A stretch of 64,000 nucleotides of DNA from Micromonospora violae (GTDB lineage: Bacteria > Actinomycetota > Actinomycetes > Mycobacteriales > Micromonosporaceae), in NCBI RefSeq assembly GCF_004217135.1, contig NZ_SHKK01000001.1:2976001-3040000 (forward strand), given 5' to 3'. The position numbers and the translations under genes were made by a program. The notes beneath the pieces are model-generated. The model was not told the DNA's origin. It made no database searches and was given only the letters and a program-made list of their open reading frames with translations. Of this stretch, positions 1-10,168 are shown piece by piece (the first letter of the stretch is position 1; the number at the start of each line of letters is the position of its first letter).

Positions 1-44
1 ACGGCGATGGCCGCCGACCCCGTGGGGTAGGCGGCCATCGCCGT
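1..44 (-). terminator. Long hairpin downstream of the Kelch subtilase
   Basis: Bases 1-15 are perfectly complementary to 30-44, with a further inner stem (17-21 with 24-28). It sits 17 bases beyond the stop codon of the leftward protease gene, as expected for a GC-rich actinomycete terminator. There is no U-tract. Confidence 0.7.
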
Positions 45-60
45 CAGGTAACCGGGCGTA

Positions 61-3000
61 TCAGATTCCACCCAGCCGGCTGCCGCACGGCGTCGCCGGC
101 GCCAGGGCGACGTCGTACGTCAGGGTGATCCCGGCCTCGACCGTCCGCCGCTTGGCGACCGAAGTCCAGCCGTCCCTGCTGACCACCGCCTGGTACGTCC
201 CGGCCGGCAGCCAGTGGACGTAGCGTCCCTGGCTGTCCGCCAGCACCGTGTAACCGGTTTTGCCGCCCGTTCCGGCGAGGTTGAGACGGACGCTGGCCGC
301 CAGCGGCAGCCGTTGCCCGGCACAGCTCTCACCGGTGACGGTGCCCTGGATCTTCCCCCAGTCCGCGGGGACGGAGACACCGACGGCGACGTCGACGGCG
401 GGCACCGGGTACGGGGTGTCCGTCAGCAGACCGAACTCGGCCCGGTAGGTGCCGGGTTGGCTGATACCGGCCTCGGGGGCGGCCGTCACGGTGACCGTGA
501 TCTTCTTCGACTCCCCCGCCGCCAGGGTGAAGGCCGCCGGCGTCGTCGCCAGCCACGGGGCGTCCACCGTGTCGCAGCCGCCGAATCCGCCCAGGTGCTC
601 GGCGTCGCTGAGCCTCCCGGCGGGCCGGACACCACCGATCTTGTACAGCCCACACGCCATGGCACCACGGAACGCGGCGACCTGCGCGTTGGGCAGCTGC
701 TTCCAGATGCGGGTGCCGGGGTCGTAGGCCACGGTCCGGTTGGTGACGCTGGTCGAGTCGCTGCTGAGCCCACCGGACAGGATCAGTGCTCCGCCCGCGA
801 CGGCGGTCTGTGCGCCCCACACCTCGACGGGCAGGTCCGGCAACTGCGTCCAGGCGTCCACGGCCGGGTCGTACCCGTAGGTGCTGCGCAGGGTCTGCCC
901 GTTGGTGCCACCGGCGCAGTAGACACCATTGCCGATGCCACCGCAGGACACGAAGGACACGGTCACCGGGTATCGGGCCCCGCTGCTGAACGTACGGCTG
1001 GTCGGGTCGAAGACCAGCACATCGTCCGACTCGGCGCAGTCACTGTCGACGCAGCCGCCGACCAGGACGATCCGGCCGCCGACGACCGCCGTGCCGGCCG
1101 CCGCTCGCGGCGCCGGGCTCAACACGCCGACCAGGGTGCTCCAGGTGCCCGCCGTCGGGTCGTAGACGTCCACGGTCGGAATCGGGGCACCCGTGGCGGA
1201 CCAGCCACCGAGCACGTAGATCTTGCCGTCCACCACCGCCGCTGAGGGCTGGATGCGGCCCCTGGGCATCTCGGCCAGCGCAGTCCAGACGTTGGTGTCG
1301 GGGTCGTAGCGCCAGAGCGACCGCTCCGCGCCCTGTCCACCCAGGGAGTAGACCTTGCCACCGAAGGTGACGGCGGCGTTGTCGTAGATCGGCGCCGGGG
1401 TGTTCGCGATCCTGCTCCACGCCGGGTCACCGCCCGAGGGCTGGCTGACCGAGGCCATCGACCCGGCGGACACGCCGGTGCGGGAGTTGGTCACACCGGC
1501 GACCCGCTGCTCGATCAGCGGCGTCCCCTTCTGCGCGGTGAGCGCGTCGAGTTGACCGGCCCGCTTCAGCACCTCGACGGTGGCGGGGGCGCTGCCGGTG
1601 TTCTTGACCGTCACGGTGGTGGACCGTGTGCCGCCGTACGGCTGGTTCATCTCGATGCTGCTCTGGTTGACGGTGACGCGTCCCGCCGTGAGGGCGATGT
1701 TCGCCCTGGTCGTCTTGTCCGCGACCACCGTGACGTCCTTGGCCACCGCCTGGTAGGGCCGCTTGGCGGCCTCGAACGCGTGCGTTCCGGTGAGGCTGGT
1801 CGTGAGCCAGTAGAACCCGTCGCCGATGCTCGCGTCCTGCGGCGTCGCCTCGGTGACCGCCCGCTGCTGCGGTGCGGCCGGGCTGGCCACGCTCACACCG
1901 ACGAGCCCACTGCCGGTGTTCTTGTCCGTGACGAAGCCCACCACCAGCCCGGCCGGCGTCGGTACGCAGACCCGGTCGACCACCTCGACGTTGTCCACTC
2001 CCCACCACCAGCCGTAGTAGCCCTGGTAGCGGAACCGCAGCGTGACGTTCGCCGCGCCCGCGGCCGCCTCCAGCGGGACCACCTCCTGCCTCGGGCCCGT
2101 CCGGTAGTCGTCGCCGTGCCAGACGTTCTGCCAGGTGGTGCCGCCGTCGAGGGAGAGGTCGACGTCGCCCATGTCCTCCGGGCTGGTGGCCAGCAGATCG
2201 CTGTTGAACCGCAGGTAGGGGGCGCGCGTGCCGCTGAGGTCGTACGTCCGGGAGACGAGATCGGAATCCTGGGGCTCGCTGCCCTGCCGGAAGCTGTCGG
2301 CGACGGCGAAGTTGCCGCTGCCGCCGGTGTTGTTGCCCCGGTGACCGGGGTCGTCGAACGCCCAGGCCGGGGACGTGGTCCGGTCCCGCACCGACCAGCC
2401 CGCCGGAACGGTGGCCGCGTCGAAGGTCTCGGTGTCCACCAGCGGCGCGGAGAAGCTTCCCGAGTAGCCCGCGGCGGTGCAGCCGTGATCGACGGGGACC
2501 TTGATGTTGAGCGTCTTGGCCTCATCCGTCACCCGTACGGTGCTGAAGACCTTCCGGTAACCGGAGTAGCGCACCGTCGTGCCGACGGCGTACGTGGTGT
2601 CGGCCGGCACGGTGAACGAGAACTTGCCGGTGATCGGGTCGGTGAAGACCGGCCCGCCGGGACGACCACCGACCTCGATGCTGGCGTAGAGCGGCCAGCC
2701 GTGGCCGGAGCCGTCGGTGACCCTTCCGGAGACCGTGACCACCGGCTGCGGCGCCAACGCGAAGTTCTCGGTGTGCGAGCGGCCGGCGACGGCCGTCACC
2801 GTCGCGGTCCGGCTCCCGTAACCGTATTTGAGGGCGGTCACCGAGTACGTGCCGTCCGGCAGTGCGAGCGCGTAGCCGCCGTCGGCACCGGTCGTCGCGT
2901 GCACGTCACCGGCAGCGACGGCGACGCCAGCCAGGGGCGCACCGGTAGCGGCGTCGGTGACGGTGCCGCTGACCCGCCCGACAGCGCCCCGGGGTGCCTT

Positions 3001-4443
3001 CAGCACCGCCTGGTAGGCGTTCAGCCGCCCCTCACCGAAGACGTTGTTGTTGGCGGCCGTGCCACCACACTCGGTCGCGTCGACATCCGTGGCGGTCTCG
3101 TTGAGCAGCTTCTCGGTCGCCGCGACGTCACCGCGCAGGCTCGGCGCGGCGGACCAGATCAGCGCCACCGCTCCGGAGACGTGCGGGGTGGCCATCGAGG
3201 TGCCGCTGATCGTCTCGTATCCGCTACCGGGCCAGGTGGACCGGACGTTCTCTGCGGGCGCGGAGATGTTCGGTTTGATCCCACCGTCGGCCCCGGAGCT
3301 GCCCCGGCTGGAGTACTCGTAGACCTGGTTGGCGGCGTTGTACCCGCCGACGGCGTACGACGTGGGGTAGTCACTCGGTGAGTTGGCGGTGTTGCAGTCC
3401 GGGCCCTCGTTGCCCGCGGCGAACGCCGCGAAGATGCCGGCCGCGCGCCACGCGTCGACCACCTGCTGGTACCACAGGTCGCCCTGGCCGCCGCCCCACG
3501 AGTTGTTGACCACGTCCGGCCGCAGGTCGGGCCGCGGGTTCTGGCCGTTGCGGTCGGTCGGGGCGAGCATCCACTGACCGGCGAGCATCAAAGAACTGTT
3601 GGAGCAGAACGCCCGTTCGCAGGCCTTCGCCGCGATCCATGTCGCGCGCGGCGCGACGCCGACCTGGTTGCCGGCACCGCCGTCACCGACCATGGTGCCC
3701 ATGGTGTGGGTGCCGTGGCCGGCGGTGTCGCAGGGCGCGTCGCCGCCGCAGACCCCGGACGGGTCGTACCAGTTGTAGTCGTGGGTGAAGGTGCCGTCAC
3801 CGTTGTTGCCCCGGTACGTGTCGACAAGTGCCGGGTGGTCGTACTGGACCCCGCCGTCGATGTTGGCGACGACGATGCCCTCGCCCCGGTCAGCGAACTC
3901 GTCCCAGACGCGGTCCGCCCCGATGTTCGTGACGCCCCATTCGGCCGCGGCCGTGGCGACCTTGGCTTCCGTGCCGGGCGTCGGCTTGACCACCGGGTAC
4001 TGGCGTACCGGCTCGATCCGCGCCACCTCGGAGCGGGCGGCGATCGCGTCGAGCAGCGCACGATCGCCGGTCACCTGGATGGCGTTCGCGATCCAGTACG
4101 GGGTGTACGCGGCCCGCTTCGTGCGCAGCAGGTTGCGCAGGCCCGCCTGGGTGCGATCGGCGGTGTCCCTGAGCTGGTGGTGCACCTCGGTCGCCCGGGC
4201 GTCGGCACCGCGTACCTTCGCCGCCTGGTCCAGGTGCGCCCGCTCCTTGAGGTAGACCAGGAACGTGGTGCTGCCCTTGGCCGCCGCCTCCGTGGTCACC
4301 TGAGTGTCCACAGTGGCCACCGATGGGGCGGCGTGCGCCGCCGCCGGCTGCGCGACGAGACCGAGCAGGGCGACCGTCGCGAGGACGAGCGCGCGCCGTG
4401 TCCTTCGTCTACCGGCTGTCCATCGCATGTGTCGTGTTGACAA
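61..4443 (-). CDS. Secreted S8 subtilisin-like protease with Kelch repeats
   Basis: Large secreted serine protease of about 1460 residues. A basic N-terminus and hydrophobic segment ending in Ala-rich AHAAP form a signal peptide. An I9-like propeptide follows, then the S8 domain with Asp about 196 (ANIDGG), His about 243 (GHGTHT) and Ser about 416 (GTSMATPH). The C-terminal half carries carboxypeptidase-regulatory-like beta-sandwich repeats, a jelly-roll-like segment and a Kelch-like propeller (several GG...YDP..W units). The TTG at 4443 is preceded by a GGAGG core at 4449-4453 with ideal spacing. ATG at 4428 is the alternative. Kelch repeats on a secreted protease suggest a binding platform; the substrate cannot be inferred. 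Confidence 0.88.
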   Translation of the reverse strand: MSTRHMRWTAGRRRTRRALVLATVALLGLVAQPAAAHAAPSVATVDTQVTTEAAAKGSTTFLVYLKERAHLDQAAKVRGADARATEVHHQLRDTADRTQAGLRNLLRTKRAAYTPYWIANAIQVTGDRALLDAIAARSEVARIEPVRQYPVVKPTPGTEAKVATAAAEWGVTNIGADRVWDEFADRGEGIVVANIDGGVQYDHPALVDTYRGNNGDGTFTHDYNWYDPSGVCGGDAPCDTAGHGTHTMGTMVGDGGAGNQVGVAPRATWIAAKACERAFCSNSSLMLAGQWMLAPTDRNGQNPRPDLRPDVVNNSWGGGQGDLWYQQVVDAWRAAGIFAAFAAGNEGPDCNTANSPSDYPTSYAVGGYNAANQVYEYSSRGSSGADGGIKPNISAPAENVRSTWPGSGYETISGTSMATPHVSGAVALIWSAAPSLRGDVAATEKLLNETATDVDATECGGTAANNNVFGEGRLNAYQAVLKAPRGAVGRVSGTVTDAATGAPLAGVAVAAGDVHATTGADGGYALALPDGTYSVTALKYGYGSRTATVTAVAGRSHTENFALAPQPVVTVSGRVTDGSGHGWPLYASIEVGGRPGGPVFTDPITGKFSFTVPADTTYAVGTTVRYSGYRKVFSTVRVTDEAKTLNIKVPVDHGCTAAGYSGSFSAPLVDTETFDAATVPAGWSVRDRTTSPAWAFDDPGHRGNNTGGSGNFAVADSFRQGSEPQDSDLVSRTYDLSGTRAPYLRFNSDLLATSPEDMGDVDLSLDGGTTWQNVWHGDDYRTGPRQEVVPLEAAAGAANVTLRFRYQGYYGWWWGVDNVEVVDRVCVPTPAGLVVGFVTDKNTGSGLVGVSVASPAAPQQRAVTEATPQDASIGDGFYWLTTSLTGTHAFEAAKRPYQAVAKDVTVVADKTTRANIALTAGRVTVNQSSIEMNQPYGGTRSTTVTVKNTGSAPATVEVLKRAGQLDALTAQKGTPLIEQRVAGVTNSRTGVSAGSMASVSQPSGGDPAWSRIANTPAPIYDNAAVTFGGKVYSLGGQGAERSLWRYDPDTNVWTALAEMPRGRIQPSAAVVDGKIYVLGGWSATGAPIPTVDVYDPTAGTWSTLVGVLSPAPRAAAGTAVVGGRIVLVGGCVDSDCAESDDVLVFDPTSRTFSSGARYPVTVSFVSCGGIGNGVYCAGGTNGQTLRSTYGYDPAVDAWTQLPDLPVEVWGAQTAVAGGALILSGGLSSDSTSVTNRTVAYDPGTRIWKQLPNAQVAAFRGAMACGLYKIGGVRPAGRLSDAEHLGGFGGCDTVDAPWLATTPAAFTLAAGESKKITVTVTAAPEAGISQPGTYRAEFGLLTDTPYPVPAVDVAVGVSVPADWGKIQGTVTGESCAGQRLPLAASVRLNLAGTGGKTGYTVLADSQGRYVHWLPAGTYQAVVSRDGWTSVAKRRTVEAGITLTYDVALAPATPCGSRLGGI

Positions 4444-4641
4444 GCGTTCCTCCAGTTCGACCGACGCCCCGGGTCGCGGGTTTCGGGGTCCGCGCCGCGG
4501 CGCTCCCGGTCGTCCGGGAGTGCCACGTCGCACACGAGTTGCCATCTGCACGTCGATCGCCGGACGTTTTCGGTTCAACCGACGTCCAAATCGTGATCTC
4601 GTGGCGGGGAGGAACGCACGGCACGCGGTGGGTGCCGATGG

Positions 4642-4679
4642 GCCCGGTACGGCCGACTGTCGGGTCGGCCGCACCGGGC
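4642..4679 (-). terminator. Hairpin downstream of the second subtilase
   Basis: GCCCGGT (4642-4648) and the next eight bases pair with 4664-4679, with one internal mismatch (4649/4672). It begins eight bases after the stop codon of the leftward gene at 4687. Confidence 0.7.
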
Positions 4680-4686
4680 GCGACGG

Positions 4687-7600
4687 TCAGCCGGCCTGGT
4701 ACGCCCGGATGATCGTCTGATCGATGCCGCTACCGGCGTCGCCCTCCGCCTTCACCCGCAGCGACACGGCCTTGCCGGTCTTCACCGTGGGCAGCTCGAC
4801 CCGGTAGCTGTCTGCGCTGCGGGTGACCCGGGCCGTCTGCCAGGTGCCACCGTCGTCAGTGGAGGTCCACACCTGGAAGGTGGTCACCTTCTGCGCGGAC
4901 AGGACGCGGGACTGCCGGACGGTGAACTCCGCCGTGCCACCCGTGGGGTGGTTGGCGAGGTCCAACGGCAGCGCGTAGTCGAGCGCGAGCAGCGGCAGTG
5001 CCACGCTTCCGGTTCCCGACGGTCCGGCGGACCGGAACGTCCACGTGGTGCTGGTCCGGGAGGAGACGGGCAGCAGCAGGCTCGCGTCGACGTCGTAGGT
5101 CAGCCGGTAGTCGGCCGCCTGCTGCGGCACACCGAAGTCGGCGTACGGGCCGCTGCCCTTGGCGACCAGCTTGCCGTCGCGGTAGAGGGCCAGGTCGCGG
5201 GTCACCCCGATCAGCTTGCCCCGGAGGCAGTCGACGCGGTCGTGCTGGTCGATGAACGTGACGAGGTCGACGTGCAGGTTGCCGCGCGTCCGCGACGGAG
5301 CGGTCGGGTTGCTCGCGCATCCGTAGCCGGTGCCGGCCGGGTTGTCGGACCAGCCGGGGTGCAGTGGCTGACGCGCCCAGATCTTGGTCTGCTGGCTGCC
5401 CGGCAGGTAGGTGCGCGGCGGCTCGTGGGCCGGCGTGCCGCCGTACGTGCCGTGGTCGCGCCAGACGACACCGGGCGAGAGGTAGTCGGTGCGGTTCCCC
5501 GTCAGGCCGCCCTCGGAGGTCTGCGCCACCGGGATCCCGTCCTCGGTGTACCCGCCGCGCAGGAGCTGGGTCTCCATCGACTCCAGGTCGACCTGGTGGA
5601 ACCGCTCGTCGATCCGGGCCAGCTTGGCCCGGTCGGCCGCGGTGACCCGGAACGCCGGGTCGGCCGGCACGCCCTTCGGGTACTCGTGCACGAGGTAGTA
5701 GTGGTACGGGGTGGTTACCGCGGCCGGCGACTCCAGGCTGACGGCGGACCAGGCCCGCTGGGAGCCGATGCCGGGCTGCGGCAGCTCCCCCACCGACACC
5801 TTCGCCGCGGGGCCGACGCCGTTGACCTGGCTCAGCCACGAGGAACCGTTGGCGGCGGTCCGGAGCATGGTGTAGTCGACCTGGAAGGGGTTGGCGGAGA
5901 CGCCGTCGACCTTCGCGAGCACGGGCCGGGCCTGTGCCGGGTCGAGGGTCAGGCTACGGGCGCCCGTCACCGTGACGTCGGTGCTGCCGACGACCGCCGC
6001 CTGCTGCTCGGTGGTCCAGCCGCCGTAGTACGAGATGTACGCGCCGATGAACGCGTACCGCCCGGCCGGCACCCGCACCGTGAGGGTGTCGCCCGGCGCT
6101 CCGGCAACCATGCCGGCGTAGATCAGCGGGTCCTTCAGGTTGGTCACCTCGACGAAGACCGAATTGTCCGCGTCCTCCCGCACCGCGGGGATGGGCTTGG
6201 TGTGGATCGTCAGGTCGTAGGTGGGAGGCTCGACGTAGAAGCTCACCGGGGTGGTCGAGACCAGCTTGTGGCCGGGGCCGCGAGCGGTGACAGTGGCCAC
6301 GTAGTAGCCGGGGTGGTCGGCCAGGGCGGGGCGGTTGAGCCGGAGCCTCACGCCGTCCGGGCCGCCGCGCTTGAGCGCCAGCCGGGACGACGACAGCGAC
6401 GCCGCGCCGCGCTGCACCGGAGCGCCGTCGTGGGCGGTGACCGTCACGTCGAGATCGAGGTTGACGGTCGCCGGCGTCTTGTCGCCGCTCCAGGTCAGCG
6501 TCGTCTCGCTGACGCCGGACTGCGGGTAGGCGAAGGTGCCGAGGTTGACCACCGGCTGGTTGCTGACCGGGCCGTCGAGGGCCCGGAGAGCGTTGAGCCG
6601 TCCCGCGCCGACCGCGTACGGGTCGTTGCCGGCCAGCGGGTCGGCGGCGCCGACGAGAGCGGCCTTGAGCTGCGCACCCGTCCAGTCCGGGTGCCGCTGC
6701 GCGAGCAGGGCGGCGGCGCCGGCCACGTGCGGGGCGGCCATCGACGTGCCGGTGGAGCCCTCGTAGTACTGGTCGATCGGGTCCTGCAGGTTCGTCCCGG
6801 CGGCGCGGGCGGCGATGATGTCGATGCCCGGTGCGACGAGCTCGGGCTTCGCCACGCTCCCGCCGACCAGCGGCCCACGGCTGGAGAAGTAGCCGAGCTT
6901 GTCGTCACCGTCGACCGCGCCGACGGTGAGGGCGGTCGCCGCGGAGCCGGGCGAGGAGATGGCGGCGCCGCTGTTGCCGGCGGAGATGACGAACAGCGCG
7001 CCGCTGGACCGGCTCAGCGCGTCGACGGCCAGCGACAGCGGGTCGTTGCCGTCGTCACCGTCCTCACCGCCGAGGCTCATGTTGATGACGTCAGCCCGGG
7101 AGGCGGCCCACTCCATGCCCGCGATGATGCCGGAGTCGTCGCCGAAGCCGTGGTCGTCGAGAACCTTGCCGATCACCAGCTTGGCGTCCGGTGCCACCCC
7201 GCGGCGGTCACCGTTCGCGGCGGCGCCGGTGCCGGCGATTGTCGACGCCACGTGCGTCCCGTGTCCCATGTGGTCGACGGCGTCACCGCCCTCGACCGTG
7301 AAGTCGGCCCGGTCGACCACCCGGCCGACCAGGTCGGGGTGGGTGAAGTCGGCGCCGGAGTCGAGGACCGCGACCCGGACGCCCTTGCCGGTGTAGCTGG
7401 CCTTCCACGCCTCCGGCGCGGCGATCTGGCCCAGGTTCCGGTCGAGGCCACGACCGGGAGCCGCGCCGTGGCCACCGCCGGTGAGCGCGGTCGCGCGGAC
7501 CTTGCGGTCGAGCCACACCTTCGTCGCACCGGCGAGCAGCGCGTCGCCGGCCCGCTTCGCGGTGGCGCTCGTCTTCTTGGGTACGTGGCCGGCCACCGCG

Positions 7601-8058
7601 TTGATGCTCGGCAACGTCAGCGCGTCGTCGAGGCCGGTGACGCGCGCGTTCTGCGTGGCCGACCGCACGATGACGGGCAGCGTGTCGCTGTTCTCGTCGT
7701 CGTAGCCGTCGGCGATGAGCGCGCTGACGTCGAACAGGTCGGGGTCCAGGAGACCGCCGACCTTCGCCGCGACCTTCGCGGGGATCACGTGCAGGTGCCC
7801 GTCCGGCCCGCAGGTCTGCCGGATCACGGCATCGGGGTCGGCGGGTCGCACCGTGGCCCGCGGGCATCCCGAACCGGTGGTCTGGACCGTCACCACGTCT
7901 CCGGTCAGGAGGGTGACGGTGTGGGTGGTCCCGCCGGCGGTGTCGGACGCGCCGGCCAGGGCGGCCTCACCGGGGTCGGCTGTGGCCGGCGCCGGTACGG
8001 CGCCGAGCGCCGTCGCCGTGACGGCGATGGCCAGCAGCCATCGCGTTTTCCTGAACAT
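4687..8058 (-). CDS. Secreted S8 subtilisin-like serine protease
   Basis: About 1123 residues. The start is ATG 8058, behind AAGGGAG. A signal peptide (FRKTRW then a hydrophobic run ending PATADP) is followed by a propeptide and the S8 domain: Asp about 233 (AVLDSGAD), His about 266 (GHGTHVAS) and Ser about 439 (GTSMAAPH). A C-terminal region of roughly 600 residues, probably beta-sandwich modules, resembles the large Streptomyces subtilases. It lies in tandem with the Kelch subtilase on the same strand, but with its own terminator between them, so the two are probably separate units. Role: extracellular protein degradation or processing of secreted proteins. Confidence 0.9.
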   Translation of the reverse strand: MFRKTRWLLAIAVTATALGAVPAPATADPGEAALAGASDTAGGTTHTVTLLTGDVVTVQTTGSGCPRATVRPADPDAVIRQTCGPDGHLHVIPAKVAAKVGGLLDPDLFDVSALIADGYDDENSDTLPVIVRSATQNARVTGLDDALTLPSINAVAGHVPKKTSATAKRAGDALLAGATKVWLDRKVRATALTGGGHGAAPGRGLDRNLGQIAAPEAWKASYTGKGVRVAVLDSGADFTHPDLVGRVVDRADFTVEGGDAVDHMGHGTHVASTIAGTGAAANGDRRGVAPDAKLVIGKVLDDHGFGDDSGIIAGMEWAASRADVINMSLGGEDGDDGNDPLSLAVDALSRSSGALFVISAGNSGAAISSPGSAATALTVGAVDGDDKLGYFSSRGPLVGGSVAKPELVAPGIDIIAARAAGTNLQDPIDQYYEGSTGTSMAAPHVAGAAALLAQRHPDWTGAQLKAALVGAADPLAGNDPYAVGAGRLNALRALDGPVSNQPVVNLGTFAYPQSGVSETTLTWSGDKTPATVNLDLDVTVTAHDGAPVQRGAASLSSSRLALKRGGPDGVRLRLNRPALADHPGYYVATVTARGPGHKLVSTTPVSFYVEPPTYDLTIHTKPIPAVREDADNSVFVEVTNLKDPLIYAGMVAGAPGDTLTVRVPAGRYAFIGAYISYYGGWTTEQQAAVVGSTDVTVTGARSLTLDPAQARPVLAKVDGVSANPFQVDYTMLRTAANGSSWLSQVNGVGPAAKVSVGELPQPGIGSQRAWSAVSLESPAAVTTPYHYYLVHEYPKGVPADPAFRVTAADRAKLARIDERFHQVDLESMETQLLRGGYTEDGIPVAQTSEGGLTGNRTDYLSPGVVWRDHGTYGGTPAHEPPRTYLPGSQQTKIWARQPLHPGWSDNPAGTGYGCASNPTAPSRTRGNLHVDLVTFIDQHDRVDCLRGKLIGVTRDLALYRDGKLVAKGSGPYADFGVPQQAADYRLTYDVDASLLLPVSSRTSTTWTFRSAGPSGTGSVALPLLALDYALPLDLANHPTGGTAEFTVRQSRVLSAQKVTTFQVWTSTDDGGTWQTARVTRSADSYRVELPTVKTGKAVSLRVKAEGDAGSGIDQTIIRAYQAG

Positions 8059-8710
8059 CTTGCTCCCTTGACGATGGTGACGGCGCGCGTTCAGCACGCC
8101 GCGGGGCGCGGGTCACACGGGCTGCCGGAGCAGGATCCGGGCCCTGGGAGAGGCCCTCTCCCCTCCGCCGGCGCCACACCGCGCCGCCTGGGCACCCTTG
8201 CGGTGCCGCGTTTCTAGATCATTTCCCGAGTGGCACAGCTTCGTGTCGGCGGGTGACCCGCCCGCGCGGGCCGATCGTCTCCGTGCCGTCCGACCATCGA
8301 CGAAACCCCAGCTCACGACGTGGATGCGGATCGATGCTCGATGACGTCGACTCGTCAGCCGAGGGTTTCGGCCACGTTTCGCGGCGGCGGGAGGCCGGGG
8401 TCGCGACCTCGCGGTGCGCCCCTGACGTTCACGTGGTCGCCCCCTTCCCGACACCGGCAGTTCACCGTTTGTTCAGATAAGGCCCCGACGCTCTCCACCG
8501 GAAGATCATCGCGTTGCTCCGGCGGTGTCGTGGCGGCGTGGCCACCAGCAGACCGGAGGCGGACGAGAGCGAAAGTCACCCGCTGCTCCGGCCTGATCGC
8601 GGCGACAGGTCGGGCGGTCGTCGAGGGCCGAACCCGCGAATGTGGCGCCCGTCGGGTCTTCCCCGCCCGGCCGGCCGCGCCGGGACCCCCTTTCCCAGGA
8701 GGCCTTTGAC
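8059..8710. other. 652-bp divergent intergenic region
   Basis: Separates the leftward subtilase from the rightward 8711 gene. It holds a short perfect hairpin at 8146-8162 (7-bp stem, 3-base loop) in the presumed protease leader. I see no convincing gene and could not assign a promoter with good spacing. Confidence 0.5.
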
Positions 8711-10168
8711 GTGGGTGACGCGCGAGCACGGTGGTACGGGACCACCCTGGTGATCGGGGCGGACGACCGGCTCCCCGGTGACCTGGTGGCAGCCCTGCCC
8801 CGCGAGCGAGGTCGGCACATGGTGCTGCTGGCCGGCGACGAACCGATCGCACCCGAACTCGTCGACGAGGTCATCCGCAGCGAGTTGCAGGACCCGACGT
8901 CGATCCGGCTCGCATCGACCGGAGGTCGCGCCGGCGCTGTCGCGCAGCGGCTCGCCGATCGGGCCGGAATCGAGGTCGTCGCCCCGGCGGGGCCGACCAT
9001 GCTGGTCGCGCCGGGCGCGCTGTTCGTCGCCAGCAGATCCGGTCTGGGAGCCTGGCGCATCCACCGGCCGGGAGGCAGGGCCACCAAGGTCCTCGACATG
9101 CCCCGCCATCCCACCCCGCCGTGGCGAACCCCGCTGCCCGGCCGGCCGGGCCGGCGACCGGGCCGGCTGTCGGCCCGGATCCTGCCGGCGGGATACTGGG
9201 TGACGAGCGCGCGCTGGGCGTCCGTCGCCCGCGACGACCCCGCCTTCGCGATCGAGATCGACAACGACCGGGTCGTGGTCCTCGTCGGCCAGCCGGACCG
9301 CCGCCCGCCGTCCGCGCGACGGCTGTACCGGTGGCTGTCCCACCTGCCCGAGAGCACCCTGGGTCAGCTGACTCTCATGCCGTACGGCCCCTGGGACGCC
9401 CTGCTCGACGAGGTCGCCACCCACCTCAGCACCGAACTGCACGTCACCGTACGTCGCACCGCCGGGCTTCCGGTGCGGGTCCGCGACACGACGTGCTACG
9501 TGCCGGTGAACCGTGCCGGCGGGATCGGGGCGAGGTCCCCGGCGCAGACGATGTCCTATGTCACCAACGACCCGGCACCTCGCGTCGAGTCGTGGATCAG
9601 CCCGGTGACACAGCGCGTCGAGACCGGCTCACCGGTCGTGGAGGTCGACGGCCGGTGGATCCTGGAGGTGGTGCGCAGCGGTTACTGGCTGCGCGAGGCC
9701 GGCGCCTCCGCCCCGGACGAGGTGCGGCTGCGACCCACGGTCGTGGGCGGCACCGAGTTCGTGGTCTCCGCGTCCGGTGCCGAGTCGCTCGACCTGGCTC
9801 ACCGGCTCGCCGCACGTCTTCCGGCCGACGTCCGCAGCAACCTGCGCGTCACGCAGATCACTCAGACGGCGTCGCCCCGTTCGTCGTCGCCGCAGAGTGT
9901 GGGCCGGCAGACCCCGATCGTCCCGCCGGCTCCCCGTACGCGAACAGCCCCGGCGACACCGGCCGTCGCGGCCGCTGCGCCCCGCCCGTCCCTGCCCGTC
10001 GTCGAGCCCCTTCTCGCACCGCACCCCCCGCTGGTCCCCACGGAGCAGCCGGTCCTCTCGGCGCCGACGCCGATCGGACGGACGGAACACGTCAGCGCCC
10101 CGCCGACCGCCGCCGAGGCGACCGCTTCCCCCGCAACCGACCACGATCGGACCAAGGATCACCCGTGA
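8711..10168 (+). CDS. Unrecognised protein, first gene of a beta-helix/AAA block
   Basis: Encodes 485 residues from GTG 8711, chosen because AGGAGG (8697-8702) lies eight bases upstream. I do not recognise the family. The first 350 residues look like folded alpha/beta sequence with no signal peptide or obvious membrane segment. The last 110 are Pro/Ala/Thr-rich and probably disordered. The stop overlaps the next start (GTGA at 10165-10168), so it is translationally coupled to the ricin-domain membrane protein and probably acts with it and with the AAA protein downstream. Confidence 0.75.
   Translation: MGDARARWYGTTLVIGADDRLPGDLVAALPRERGRHMVLLAGDEPIAPELVDEVIRSELQDPTSIRLASTGGRAGAVAQRLADRAGIEVVAPAGPTMLVAPGALFVASRSGLGAWRIHRPGGRATKVLDMPRHPTPPWRTPLPGRPGRRPGRLSARILPAGYWVTSARWASVARDDPAFAIEIDNDRVVVLVGQPDRRPPSARRLYRWLSHLPESTLGQLTLMPYGPWDALLDEVATHLSTELHVTVRRTAGLPVRVRDTTCYVPVNRAGGIGARSPAQTMSYVTNDPAPRVESWISPVTQRVETGSPVVEVDGRWILEVVRSGYWLREAGASAPDEVRLRPTVVGGTEFVVSASGAESLDLAHRLAARLPADVRSNLRVTQITQTASPRSSSPQSVGRQTPIVPPAPRTRTAPATPAVAAAAPRPSLPVVEPLLAPHPPLVPTEQPVLSAPTPIGRTEHVSAPPTAAEATASPATDHDRTKDHP

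Noticed and set aside
4948..8217. Rightward 1089-residue open frame across the second subtilase
   Set aside because: Antisense to an S8 protease with an intact catalytic triad; the composition is typical of a shadow frame.
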